A DNA stretch of 64,000 nucleotides from Bryobacterales bacterium. GTDB taxonomy: Bacteria > Acidobacteriota > Terriglobia > Bryobacterales > Bryobacteraceae. The position numbers and the translations under genes are program-made. Below, one piece after another: positions 55,567 to 64,000 of this stretch. A model generated the notes under the pieces. That model saw only the letters and a program-made list of their open reading frames with translations, did not search any database and was not told the origin of the DNA. The first letter of the stretch is position 1. Each line of letters opens with the position of its first letter. The DNA lies in NCBI GenBank assembly GCA_003163855.1, contig PLRJ01000087.1, positions 12,479 through 76,478 of the forward strand, read 5' to 3'.

Positions 55567-56649
55567 TTACTTTCCCCCCGCGATGGCGCCGAACATCAGA
55601 AGCGATCCCGCAGGGCTGAATTTGTTCAGAACATACCCAAACTTGCCTAAACCGCTCTTGGGCACATAAATTACGTCGCCACGCTGCAGCGACACTTCGA
55701 TGGTTTGCGACTTCCCGGGCGCCAACATATCTTTCAAAGAAACTTCACGGGTCTGGCCGGTAGAGGGCCGCACAATGCGAATTTTGTCGGTGGCCGCATC
55801 TTCATTTAAGCCCGCCATCGCCAGCACGTCCACCAGCCGGGTGTCCGAGGTTAGCCGAAACGCACCAGGATGCAGCACCTGGCCTAACACCGAAACCAGC
55901 GCCTCCTGTTCATCCGGCACGAAGACAACATCATCCCGCCGCAGATGCAGATCCACCCCCGAACCGCTGGCAAACAGATCCTGCATATCGACCCAGAGCA
56001 CCTGTTCGGTGCCGCGGTAAATAGCGCAGCGGCTGATCATAGCCGCCGGCGAACCGGTCTTCGTCACCGGGTTGATGGTTCCGTCCGCCGGGCGTGGGCT
56101 GTAAGCTCCGCTCTTGGCCAGCGCTTCCAGCAAAGTAGGAGCGGTATCGAAATAAAGGGGGCCGGGCGACGATACGCGGCCTACCACCACGATCCGGTTA
56201 GAAGAGTATTTGGTTACCTGCACCGTGACGCTGACATTGGAGTAGAATTGCGTCCAGGCCTTGGCCATAGCTGCGGCAGCGGCTTCGCGCGTCATCCCGC
56301 TCACCTTCATCGGCCCCGCCAGCGGCAGCGTGATTCTTCCGTCCGGTCCCACCACGTGATGCCCCTGCAGATCGCTCTGGGTGGGCACCTGAATGTCGAT
56401 CTCGTCGCCTGCCCCGATGGTGTATTCCTGCACCGACGCAGCTTCAAACTCGCGCAACAGTTCCGCCTGGCTCAGCTTGAGGCCCGACGTGCCGGTCACC
56501 GGATTCACCGGGCGATCGTTGACGTCGCCGGCATGATCCGTCTCCGAGGCAAGACAAACCGCACCTCCCCCCAGCAGCGTTGCAGCCACGAAAACGGCAC
56601 CGCATACGTGCATTCTGGTTAAGAAACGGTCGAACATTCTTCCCTCCAC
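55567..56649 (-). CDS. Polysaccharide export outer-membrane protein (Wza/GumB-like, SLBB)
   Basis: 360 aa; YTIGAGDEIDIQVPTQSDLQGHHVVGPDGRITLPLAGPMKVSGMTREAAAAAMAKAW; VSVLGQVLHPGAFRLTSDTRLVDVLAMAGL; VSLQRGDVIYVPKSG. Confidence 0.92.
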   Translation of the reverse strand: MEGRMFDRFLTRMHVCGAVFVAATLLGGGAVCLASETDHAGDVNDRPVNPVTGTSGLKLSQAELLREFEAASVQEYTIGAGDEIDIQVPTQSDLQGHHVVGPDGRITLPLAGPMKVSGMTREAAAAAMAKAWTQFYSNVSVTVQVTKYSSNRIVVVGRVSSPGPLYFDTAPTLLEALAKSGAYSPRPADGTINPVTKTGSPAAMISRCAIYRGTEQVLWVDMQDLFASGSGVDLHLRRDDVVFVPDEQEALVSVLGQVLHPGAFRLTSDTRLVDVLAMAGLNEDAATDKIRIVRPSTGQTREVSLKDMLAPGKSQTIEVSLQRGDVIYVPKSGLGKFGYVLNKFSPAGSLLMFGAIAGGK

Positions 56650-57158
56650 TGATCTAACTTTTTACGAGGCCGCACAACGGCGGGAATGCCCACCGCGATC
56701 GAACCTTCCGGAACATCGGTTAACACCACGGCATTAGCTCCGATGCTGGAATCGTCTCCAATTCGGATCTCGCCCAAAATCTTTGCGCCGGCGCCAATAT
56801 CCACTCGATTACCAATCACCGGCGAGCCGCGCTTGCCGGTACGGCGCAGGCCAATCGTGACGCCGTTTCGTAACACCACGTCGTCGCCTAAGCGCGCATC
56901 GCCGCTAACCACCACACCTTGTGGATGGTCAATCCGGACGCGCCGTCCCAGTTGCGCCTCGCAGGGCACTTCCGCTCCGGTCGCCATCAGCACAAAGGCA
57001 AACGCCAGCTTGTAGGCAAAGGAAAACGGCACTCGCACCAGCCGCCAGGGAATCGTGTAACGCCAGCAGCCGAAACGGTAGACCACCATCACCCACATGC
57101 CAGGGCACAGGGGATCGCGGCCGTAGGTCTGCCAGTCTTCGCGCAGATTGTCAAACAT
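56619..57158 (-). CDS. Serine-acetyltransferase-like hexapeptide transferase
   Basis: Start MFDNLREDWQTYGRDPLCPGMWVMVVYRFG overlaps stop of the upstream GT2 gene; VRIDHPQGVVVSGDARLGDDVVLRNGVTIGL...VIGNRVDIGAGAKILGEIRIGDDSSIGANAVVLTDVPEGSIAVGIPA. Confidence 0.88.
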   Translation of the reverse strand: MFDNLREDWQTYGRDPLCPGMWVMVVYRFGCWRYTIPWRLVRVPFSFAYKLAFAFVLMATGAEVPCEAQLGRRVRIDHPQGVVVSGDARLGDDVVLRNGVTIGLRRTGKRGSPVIGNRVDIGAGAKILGEIRIGDDSSIGANAVVLTDVPEGSIAVGIPAVVRPRKKLDQWREECSTVS

Positions 57159-58467
57159 TGTTGACCTCCGGCTGAGGCTCGGGCTGCACCTCTGGTTTTC
57201 CATCGCCGGCACGGGGCGTGCGCGTCCACTGCGCACCTTTGCGTGACGACTTAACAATGGCGGCCATACGCGTCAGTTTCCAAAAGACATAGGCGGGCGC
57301 CGACACTAATGCCATGGCGCTCGCGCGGACATTTCCGCTCAATCCTACTGCCGTCGCCACATGCGCCAGCAACATGGCCAGCAAAAAAATTCCGTAGTAG
57401 CGAAATGCGGCCACGGGAAACGCACAAAGCGCAAGCGAAATCAGCGCCAGATAGGCCAGCGGCATCGTCAACAGTTCGAACAGCGGCTCGGCTACCAGGA
57501 ACTTGCCGCGCAGCACTTGCGCTGCAAGCTTGGGAATCCACATGCCCGCTACCCGCGCCCGGCCACCTTCCCAGCGCGCACGCTGTGTCAGTTGCGCGGC
57601 TTCATCGTTCGGTATATCCCCGTAGACAGTGGCGGCGTTGGCAAAACGAACGGTTTTGCCCGCATCCACCAACAGCAAATGATATTCCAGATCTTCCACA
57701 ATTGAATCCGCCGAGTAAGGAACCGCCTGCAAAGTGGCGCGGCTGAGTGCAAAACCATTGCCAAGAATGCCGGCCGACAAACCCCAACCATCGCGTCCCT
57801 TAGGCCTTAGCACGTTGATGGCCAGAAAGGCTACATCCATCAGGCGCTTGCGCTCGGAATCAAGCGGCGGCATGACGCGATAGCGCGCCTGCATGGCGTC
57901 GGCTCCGGCCAGTAGCCCCCGGGCGATCTCCGGCACCAGGTTGGGCGAAACGACTGAATCGGCATCGACGATCAAAAACCCGTCGTAGCCTTCGGCGATT
58001 AACAGATCCAGGGCAAATCGCAACGCATAGCCCTTGCCGCGCAGTTGGGCGTTTTCACGGACCAGAACACGCGCGCCCGCCTGACGTGCCTTTTCGGCGG
58101 TCGCATCGGTACAGTTGTCGGCCACTACCGCCACAGTACAGCGCGGACCGCCCTTGGCTGAAGCGAACAAACTGGCAACACAACGTGCTATCAACACTTC
58201 TTCGTTATGCGCCGGGATAATGACGGCAAGCGAAAAGTTCTCGATTCCAGCGGCCGAGGGCAACGCACGCCGGAGCAAAGCACCGCCGGTGACGAGCATC
58301 AACTCGAGGGCTCCTGGCAGCGTCGCCAGGGTAGCAGCGGCCCCTACCGGGAGCAGAATTTCTCGCAGAAGATCCATCACGCGATTACCCTCCGGAACGC
58401 AAACGCAGGGGCGGCAACCACCACAGGCGAGCGCCGGGACCGGTACACCAGGCAGGCATCGCTCCAA
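57151..58467 (-). CDS. GT2-family glycosyltransferase, membrane-associated (cellulose-synthase-like fold)
   Basis: 438 aa ORF; likely start around VMDLLREILLPVG (overlap region with next gene); LAVIIPAHNEEVLIARCVASL...VADNCTDATAEKARQAGARVLVRENAQLRGKGYALRFAL...DADSVVSPNL...QRARWEGGR. Confidence 0.9.
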   Translation of the reverse strand: MERCLPGVPVPALACGGCRPCVCVPEGNRVMDLLREILLPVGAAATLATLPGALELMLVTGGALLRRALPSAAGIENFSLAVIIPAHNEEVLIARCVASLFASAKGGPRCTVAVVADNCTDATAEKARQAGARVLVRENAQLRGKGYALRFALDLLIAEGYDGFLIVDADSVVSPNLVPEIARGLLAGADAMQARYRVMPPLDSERKRLMDVAFLAINVLRPKGRDGWGLSAGILGNGFALSRATLQAVPYSADSIVEDLEYHLLLVDAGKTVRFANAATVYGDIPNDEAAQLTQRARWEGGRARVAGMWIPKLAAQVLRGKFLVAEPLFELLTMPLAYLALISLALCAFPVAAFRYYGIFLLAMLLAHVATAVGLSGNVRASAMALVSAPAYVFWKLTRMAAIVKSSRKGAQWTRTPRAGDGKPEVQPEPQPEVNNV

Positions 58468-59738
58468 CCAAGGAAGAGAAACAAAGCGGGGAACACCTGA
58501 CCACCCAGAAAAACCGTCCCTACGGCGACAGCAATGGAAATCACAATACCGGCGAGGGTGAAAAGCATACCGCGCTGATCGAGCGTGAGGGTGTTATCCA
58601 CAAGGCCGACCCAGAGCAGGTGCACCACCGCAGCCAGCAACATAAGTACAAACAAGACCAGCCCCGTTATGCCGTACATCAGCATTAAGAGGAGATACCA
58701 GTTGTCGATGGAACCCATGCCGGGCACGCGCGGCCAATAGGTGGATCCCCAACCCCAGAAGCGCTGCTGCGCGGCAATGTCGGAGTATTCGGCCACCAGT
58801 CTGGTGCGATATTCTGCCGATGCCAACTCTTCCTGACTCTCCTTGTCAGCTTGTGAGGTGTTTACATAAGACTTCCCGCCCAGATAAACTAGGCCCCCGC
58901 CAATTACCAGAACAATCACGGCCAAGCGCGCCGCGCGCCAGCGATTCTGCGCGGTTCCTACCAAAGCGATAATCAAGCCCACCATGGTCGCCAGCCAAGG
59001 GCCGCGCGAGATCGTCATGATACTTCCCGCGATCAGCCCTACCAGCATGGCCTTTGCTTTATCGATACGCAGAGTCGGGAACCAGCTGAAGCGCCTCTCC
59101 CATAGTCCAAAGCGCATCGCATACCGATGCAGAATAATGGCAATCGCCAGCATCGCGCCCATAAAAATGGCGTGTCCGAAAGGACCCGCAACGCGGCCCA
59201 ACCCATAGCGAAACTGGGTGAACCAGGGGTCGTAGGAGGAGAAAAAACGGCCGAAAACCATGCGGAACGGGTTCACTCCTAGGCGAAATTCATAGGCGGA
59301 GAGGATGGAGTCTACAAACAGGCAGAAGACAAAGCGGCGAATGATGGCCACCCGCATCCCGGTTTGCTCTATCAACAGCTTGCCCGCCATGTAAGGCAGC
59401 AATCCGATCATAATCGGCTTTAAAATACGGTAAACGATATCGGTCAATCCACCTGCGTGAATATCGGAGATGATGGTCCAGGCAATAAACAAAATCACTC
59501 CGGCATCAGTTAGCGACCAGCGCCAGCGGCCGTTCAAACACCACCAGCACAGCGCTGCGCCGATGGGTAAAAGCGCATACTCATTAAAGTTGAGCGGCGG
59601 CCATCCAAACAGATAAGCGTCGGGCAGCAGCAGCAAAATAGGCAAGTAGACCCGATAGAGGGCCGCCTCCACTGATGCATAGTAAATTACCGCTACGGAA
59701 GCCACCGCCGGCAAAGCTATGATGGGATCTATCGTCAT
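58377..59738 (-). CDS. O-antigen polymerase/ligase-like (Wzy) membrane protein
   Basis: 453 aa, many TM helices; GSIMTISRGPWLATMVGLIIALVGTAQNRW and FWGWGSTYWPRVPGMGSIDNWYLLLMLMYGITGL. Confidence 0.85.
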   Translation of the reverse strand: MTIDPIIALPAVASVAVIYYASVEAALYRVYLPILLLLPDAYLFGWPPLNFNEYALLPIGAALCWWCLNGRWRWSLTDAGVILFIAWTIISDIHAGGLTDIVYRILKPIMIGLLPYMAGKLLIEQTGMRVAIIRRFVFCLFVDSILSAYEFRLGVNPFRMVFGRFFSSYDPWFTQFRYGLGRVAGPFGHAIFMGAMLAIAIILHRYAMRFGLWERRFSWFPTLRIDKAKAMLVGLIAGSIMTISRGPWLATMVGLIIALVGTAQNRWRAARLAVIVLVIGGGLVYLGGKSYVNTSQADKESQEELASAEYRTRLVAEYSDIAAQQRFWGWGSTYWPRVPGMGSIDNWYLLLMLMYGITGLVLFVLMLLAAVVHLLWVGLVDNTLTLDQRGMLFTLAGIVISIAVAVGTVFLGGQVFPALFLFLGWSDACLVYRSRRSPVVVAAPAFAFRRVIA

Positions 59739-59954
59739 CCGCCCTTAATCGCCTTCCCAAGACGAACGAAAGGTGTCAACAATGGTGTTCGCAAGCATGT
59801 TTGGTCGAGCGCGGGCTGAATCCGTATCATATCCCTCTTCGACCGTTTTCGGCTTGTCTACACTGCTGACAGCGATATCATCTTCCTTTTTGCGTCTGTT
59901 GGCTTCTCGCATTCATTTGCCGCATAAAAGCGGGCTAAGTTATACCCTTATCCC

Positions 59955-61274
59955 TTATGCCGCCCCGGCTACCTGAGGCTCGGAATCAACGACGGCTTGG
60001 CGGCGTAGAATCTGCCCGACTGCATCCCTAACTGTATCGGCGGATTGGAGCAGACCTTCAAAATGCGCAGCGCGCAACTGGCGCTTGAGCGAGCGCGAGA
60101 CGCCGGCTAGCCAGACTTCCGACTTGTTTTGACTCGCATGACGCAGCATGGCAGCCAGCGTCCAGAGTCCATCAGCGCCCAGGTGGGAAGTGGCGGTTAA
60201 ATCGAGCACCACCGACTGTCCGGAAGCGACTGCGGCAGTCATTGCGTGCGACAGTTCCGCCAGTCCGCTGCCCGTCATGGCTCCCGCTGCTGCTATGACG
60301 TTTATGCCGTTCATTGCATTCTCGCTAACTTGTAGCGGCGCAACCGGACGCCGAAAGAGGCCCTGCACGAACAATTGCACGATCAGGTAACGAATCATCC
60401 AGAGCGCGTCGGCAGAGTAGCGCGGGACCAACCGAACGGGATCCACACACATGCGGAAGATCCATTCCAAGCCCGTTTTCTGCATCCAGGCAGGGGCGCG
60501 TTTCACCGTGCCGGCCATAAAGTCCAGCGTGCCGCCAATGCCGATGCAAACCGGAACATTAAGCCGGTGACGGTTGCGGCTGATCCACTTCTCCTGCTTA
60601 GGACTGCCGAAGGCGACCAGCAGAATATCGGGTCGGGCTTCTTCGATGGCCGAAAGGATAGGCTCGTTGTCAAAGTCCTTCAGCGGGCGAACCGGTGGAG
60701 ACATGCGTCCCACTACGCGCACGCCCGGGCTCATGGTCTTCATCTGACGTTCAGCCTTTTCGGCCACCTCAGGAGTAGCTCCCAGAAGAAAAATCGTGTA
60801 GCCTTTGCGCCCCGACAGGCGGACCAGTTCAGGCACCATATCGGCGCCGGTGACTCGTTCGCGCAGCGGAATACCAAACAGGCGCGACGTCCAAACAATC
60901 GGCATCCCGTCGGCTACCACCAGATCGCACATGCAGAGAATGTGGCGGTATTCTGAATCCTTGGTTGCATGCACCAGATAATCGACGTTGGCGGTTGCCA
61001 CCTGGTGCATCCCGCCTTCTTCGATCATCTTTTCGATGACCTGGAGCGCTTCCTGCATCAGCACGTCGTCGACGGCGACGCCTGACAACCCTAAGCCATT
61101 ACGGCTCTTCTCAAAACGCTCGTCCCGTTCTTCCGCGTTGTCTTCCATTTGACTGGCCTTATTTGTAAGGGAAGAGATCCCGAAATTCATGCTGCTCATA
61201 TGTACCCGCTTTAACCTCCGGCTGCCCCTACGACTGTAAATTGTGATATCTACGCCCCACTCGTTACAAACCAA
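59955..61274 (-). CDS. WecG/TagA/CpsF glycosyltransferase fused to C-terminal STAS-like domain
   Basis: 439 aa ORF; GT26 motifs VADGMPIVWTSRLFGIPLRERVTGADMVPEL, LLVAFGSPKQEKWISRNRHRL, GIGGTLDFMAGTVKRAPAWMQKTGLEWIFRMCVDPVRLVPRY; then VVLDLTATSHLGADGLWTLAAMLRHASQNKSEVWLAGVSRSLKRQLRAAHFEGLL. Confidence 0.9.
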   Translation of the reverse strand: MVCNEWGVDITIYSRRGSRRLKRVHMSSMNFGISSLTNKASQMEDNAEERDERFEKSRNGLGLSGVAVDDVLMQEALQVIEKMIEEGGMHQVATANVDYLVHATKDSEYRHILCMCDLVVADGMPIVWTSRLFGIPLRERVTGADMVPELVRLSGRKGYTIFLLGATPEVAEKAERQMKTMSPGVRVVGRMSPPVRPLKDFDNEPILSAIEEARPDILLVAFGSPKQEKWISRNRHRLNVPVCIGIGGTLDFMAGTVKRAPAWMQKTGLEWIFRMCVDPVRLVPRYSADALWMIRYLIVQLFVQGLFRRPVAPLQVSENAMNGINVIAAAGAMTGSGLAELSHAMTAAVASGQSVVLDLTATSHLGADGLWTLAAMLRHASQNKSEVWLAGVSRSLKRQLRAAHFEGLLQSADTVRDAVGQILRRQAVVDSEPQVAGAA

Positions 61275-61918
61275 ATGACGACGATCGTAGGAAAACGACT
61301 AACGGAATTGGCAAAAACATTTTCCGTTCAGTGAACCCGTAGCAGTAATTTCCCACGCTGCGACTGCACAGTCAATCAACGCCGGTTTGGTGTACGGGTC
61401 GCCCATTGGAACGGAATAAGTGATCGGCACTGGGCCTGTCGAACACCCAGGTGAGCTCGGAATTTCTAAACCTTCCTCCAGAAACCCTGTTCAAAATTTG
61501 CTCCATGCTTCGCCCTTTGCATCACAAGCACCAACTAGCGGCATCATTGCTGGCTACACGGAGAGCAGGTCCACGAGACCTTATACATTTAGAGATAGGG
61601 TGACACGCTGATAAGTCACCCGTCAACCGTTTGGGGGGTACCAGCGGTTACGGATCTTAGTGGTTACGGTTTGCCAATTACAGGAAATGGCGAAAATAAG
61701 ATTAACCAAAATTGTTTTGACTTATTGTCTAAATCAAAATTAATGATCTAGCTAATATCGTGGTAAACGCGAGCGCAGAGGCAACCGCCCATTTGCGGGC
61801 TGTGTACAAGTCTTCACGAGTTCTATTGGCGAAGGGATTACAGCCGATGAGAAGAACAAGGCACATTTCGTCAATCGCCCCGAGGCTTTGACTTAGTACT
61901 TTCGCTCTCAGTACTTGC

Positions 61919-63142
61919 TTGGCGTCTCGGGCTCTTTGGCGGAGGCCTGGAGGCCCAGTCGCAGTGAATTCGCTGATTACACTTCGAAAAAACCTTGCGT
62001 TGAAAACTATGCCGGGCCTGAACGGGGCGCGTGCTATTGCCGCACTTCTAGTCGTTTTCCATCACTGGACGCCTTTGCTGCATTCCAGAAATCCCTTTGT
62101 CGACCTCTCTCCTGGACCGTATGCAGTTATTTTCTTTTTTGTTTTAAGCGGATTCTTAATTACGACGCTGCTGCTGCGCGAACAGGAGCAAGCGGGTTCC
62201 ATTGACATTCGCGCGTTTTGGGTTCGCCGGCTACTGCGCATACTCCCCGCCTTCTATATCTGTTTAACTCTGCAAGCCGTTCTTATCAAAAGCCTGCCCG
62301 CCGATATCATCGCCTCTTTCGCCTATGTCAACAACTACTATCAGGCCATGCGCGGCTGGGGCTATTCGGTTGTGGAGCATAGCTGGAGTCTTTCGGTCGA
62401 GGAGCAGTTTTACTTCCTGTGGCCGATAGCCTTCCTAGTCTTCGCCAGAAATCGCAAAGCTCTTAAGCTTTATCTCGTGATCGGTATTGTAGCGGTTGAA
62501 GGAGCGCGCTTTGTGGGAAATCATTTCGGCATTCCCCTTCTCTACCGCTATTTTGCCTTCGAATTTCGGTGCGATGCATTGATGATCGGTTGTTACATGG
62601 CGATTAAGCTGAAAGAGCTCGCCGAGCCTCCGCAATGGTTGCTGAGTCCGGCGCTTGGTGCGGGCCTGGTTGTCCTTTTCCCAGCGCTGATGTTTCCCTT
62701 TAAGAATCGGCTGCTGGTCGATAAATTGATTGCTCCCTTTGGCTACAGCATCGGAGCTTATGCCTCGGCTGTGCTGATCATCCAGATAGTTGCCTATGCA
62801 CCGGTCTTCTTGACCAACCCGGTGATGAACTACCTGGGCTCATTGTCGTACTCGATTTACCTCTATCACGTGATGCTTCTTGACTTGACCAGCCACCTTA
62901 TGGGGCATATGAATACGGTTGCGGTCCTTGCATTCTATGTCTGTGGAACGGTAGCGGCGGCAAGCCTGTCTCACCATTTAATCGAAAAGCCGTTTATGAA
63001 GCTCAGGTCTCGAGCGCCGTCGCCACCGAAACCAAGTTCGTTGGACCGGCTGGCGGCGGCGCTGGGCAGTCCTTCGCGCTCACCCATTGGCGCGGCCCAG
63101 CGCGAATTCGCGCGCGACATTTCTGTGGAGATTACAAAGTAA
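61919..63142 (+). CDS. Acyltransferase 3 family membrane protein
   Basis: 407 aa ORF; LNGARAIAALLVVFHHWTPLL...FFFVLSGFLITTLLLREQEQAGSIDIRAFWVRRLLRILPAFYICL...EHSWSLSVEEQFYFLWP. Start may be downstream (MPGLNGARA). Confidence 0.9.
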   Translation: MASRALWRRPGGPVAVNSLITLRKNLALKTMPGLNGARAIAALLVVFHHWTPLLHSRNPFVDLSPGPYAVIFFFVLSGFLITTLLLREQEQAGSIDIRAFWVRRLLRILPAFYICLTLQAVLIKSLPADIIASFAYVNNYYQAMRGWGYSVVEHSWSLSVEEQFYFLWPIAFLVFARNRKALKLYLVIGIVAVEGARFVGNHFGIPLLYRYFAFEFRCDALMIGCYMAIKLKELAEPPQWLLSPALGAGLVVLFPALMFPFKNRLLVDKLIAPFGYSIGAYASAVLIIQIVAYAPVFLTNPVMNYLGSLSYSIYLYHVMLLDLTSHLMGHMNTVAVLAFYVCGTVAAASLSHHLIEKPFMKLRSRAPSPPKPSSLDRLAAALGSPSRSPIGAAQREFARDISVEITK

Positions 63143-63605
63143 TCGACCGGATCTTAAATCGATAGTCTTTGCGGATTGATCTACCTGCGCCTGTAAACAA
63201 TCCGCGAATATCGCTTCAAGACAAGAGCCTTCTTCTTGAAGCGATGCATTCTCTACAGAAGTACTGGCGATAGTACAATCCCTCCGGTCCAATGTTTTAC
63301 GGCAACTCTCGAAAATGTTAAAAAAGGAGTTACGGTCAAGTCTCAATCTATTCGCCCAGGACAGCAGTCTGGCTGGCGAGTCCCGCGCTGATTCGGGATC
63401 TCCCTGTGACGAACAGGGCGGAGCATGGACTCAAGAGTAGTTGGGTCGCTCGTTTACACAGTCTCTCTAGCTGCACAATCGGCTTCGTATCAAGCAGGTG
63501 GACAACTTACTCTCAAAATCAGTATGCTGAGAGTCAATCCCAACGTATACTCTTTCTCGCCTCATGGTTACTCGTGTTTTCTGAGGCCTGGTTGTTGATT
63601 AGCGA

Positions 63606-64000
63606 GTGGCAGACATTTCTGGAGGCGTTAGCAGTTTGATTAGCGACATAGTCCAAATTCTTAATCGGCGAAAGTGGCAGATTCTTGTTACGTTCTTCTC
63701 TATTGTCGGGATCGTCGTAGCCGTAACTTTTCTGCTGCCAAAGAAATACGAGACGCGCATGAAGATCCTGGTTAAGAGTGAGCGCACTGCTGGCAATGGA
63801 TACGGCAGCGGCGGCGACGTCAGTGAGAACCAGGTCAACACTGAGATGGAAATGCTGACCAGCAACAATCTGCTGGAGCAAGTGGTGAAATGGAGCGGCC
63901 TTCAGCATAACGAGGACGTAAGTTCCCTTCCCGCCGCTGAACAGCAGCCAGTGGCCATAGAAAAGGCAGTCCGCAGGCTTGAACACGATCTGAAGATCGC
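63606..64000 (+). CDS. Wzz/GumC-type chain-length determinant protein, truncated by window edge
   Basis: Manual reading, absent from ORF track: (GTG 63606) VADISGGVSSLISDIVQILNRRKWQILVTFFSIVGIVVAVTFLLPKKYETRMKILVKSERTAGNGYGSGGDVSENQVNTEMEMLTSNNLLEQVVKWSGL. TTG 63636 with GGAGG at 63621 is an alternative start. Confidence 0.8.
   Translation, partial: MADISGGVSSLISDIVQILNRRKWQILVTFFSIVGIVVAVTFLLPKKYETRMKILVKSERTAGNGYGSGGDVSENQVNTEMEMLTSNNLLEQVVKWSGLQHNEDVSSLPAAEQQPVAIEKAVRRLEHDLKI

Noticed and set aside
53495-56622. Plus ORFs opposite the Wzz and Wza genes (53495..53970, 54361..54853, 55945..56622)
   Set aside because: Antisense shadows of well-supported EPS genes.
1-64000. tRNA/rRNA genes, CRISPR arrays, transposases or integrases
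   Set aside because: None recognised by eye on either strand; tRNAscan-SE, Infernal and an IS search would be needed to exclude small or divergent examples.

Overview
The window looks like a high-GC, Acidobacteria-like chromosome segment; the phylum is inferred from overall character and not verified. Bases 1-23.5 kb are mostly housekeeping and accessory genes: a GH55/pectate-lyase-3-like protein truncated at the left edge, RimI-like GNAT, TPR proteins, a divergent XRE-cupin/ECF sigma pair, M50 protease, free-Met-(R)-SO reductase, a large TonB-dependent receptor, a decayed HlyD/EmrA gene, a large secreted glycosidase-like protein, QueG, an O-antigen-ligase-like protein, a TIR-membrane protein, MazG and PilZ. 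From about 23.8 kb to the right edge there is a large exopolysaccharide (EPS) locus. It contains a WbaP-type priming transferase, two WecG/TagA glycosyltransferases (one fused to a STAS domain), several GT2/GT4 enzymes, Wzx, a Wzy/ligase-like protein, Wza, a Wzz/Wzc-like protein with no recognisable P-loop, hexapeptide and membrane acyltransferases, and a second Wzz-like gene cut by the right edge. Three very large paralogous secreted proteins lie inside the locus (23805-27305 +, 36263-40336 +, 43835-47812 -). Each has a GH-A-like N-terminal region with FGNE(A/E)W and FYExN motifs, followed by different numbers of three recognisable FN3-like module types. A beta-helix protein carrying a duplicated ~230 aa module sits next to the first one. 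I saw no rRNA, CRISPR array, transposase or convincing tRNA. All family calls come from reading motifs by eye; no database search was run.
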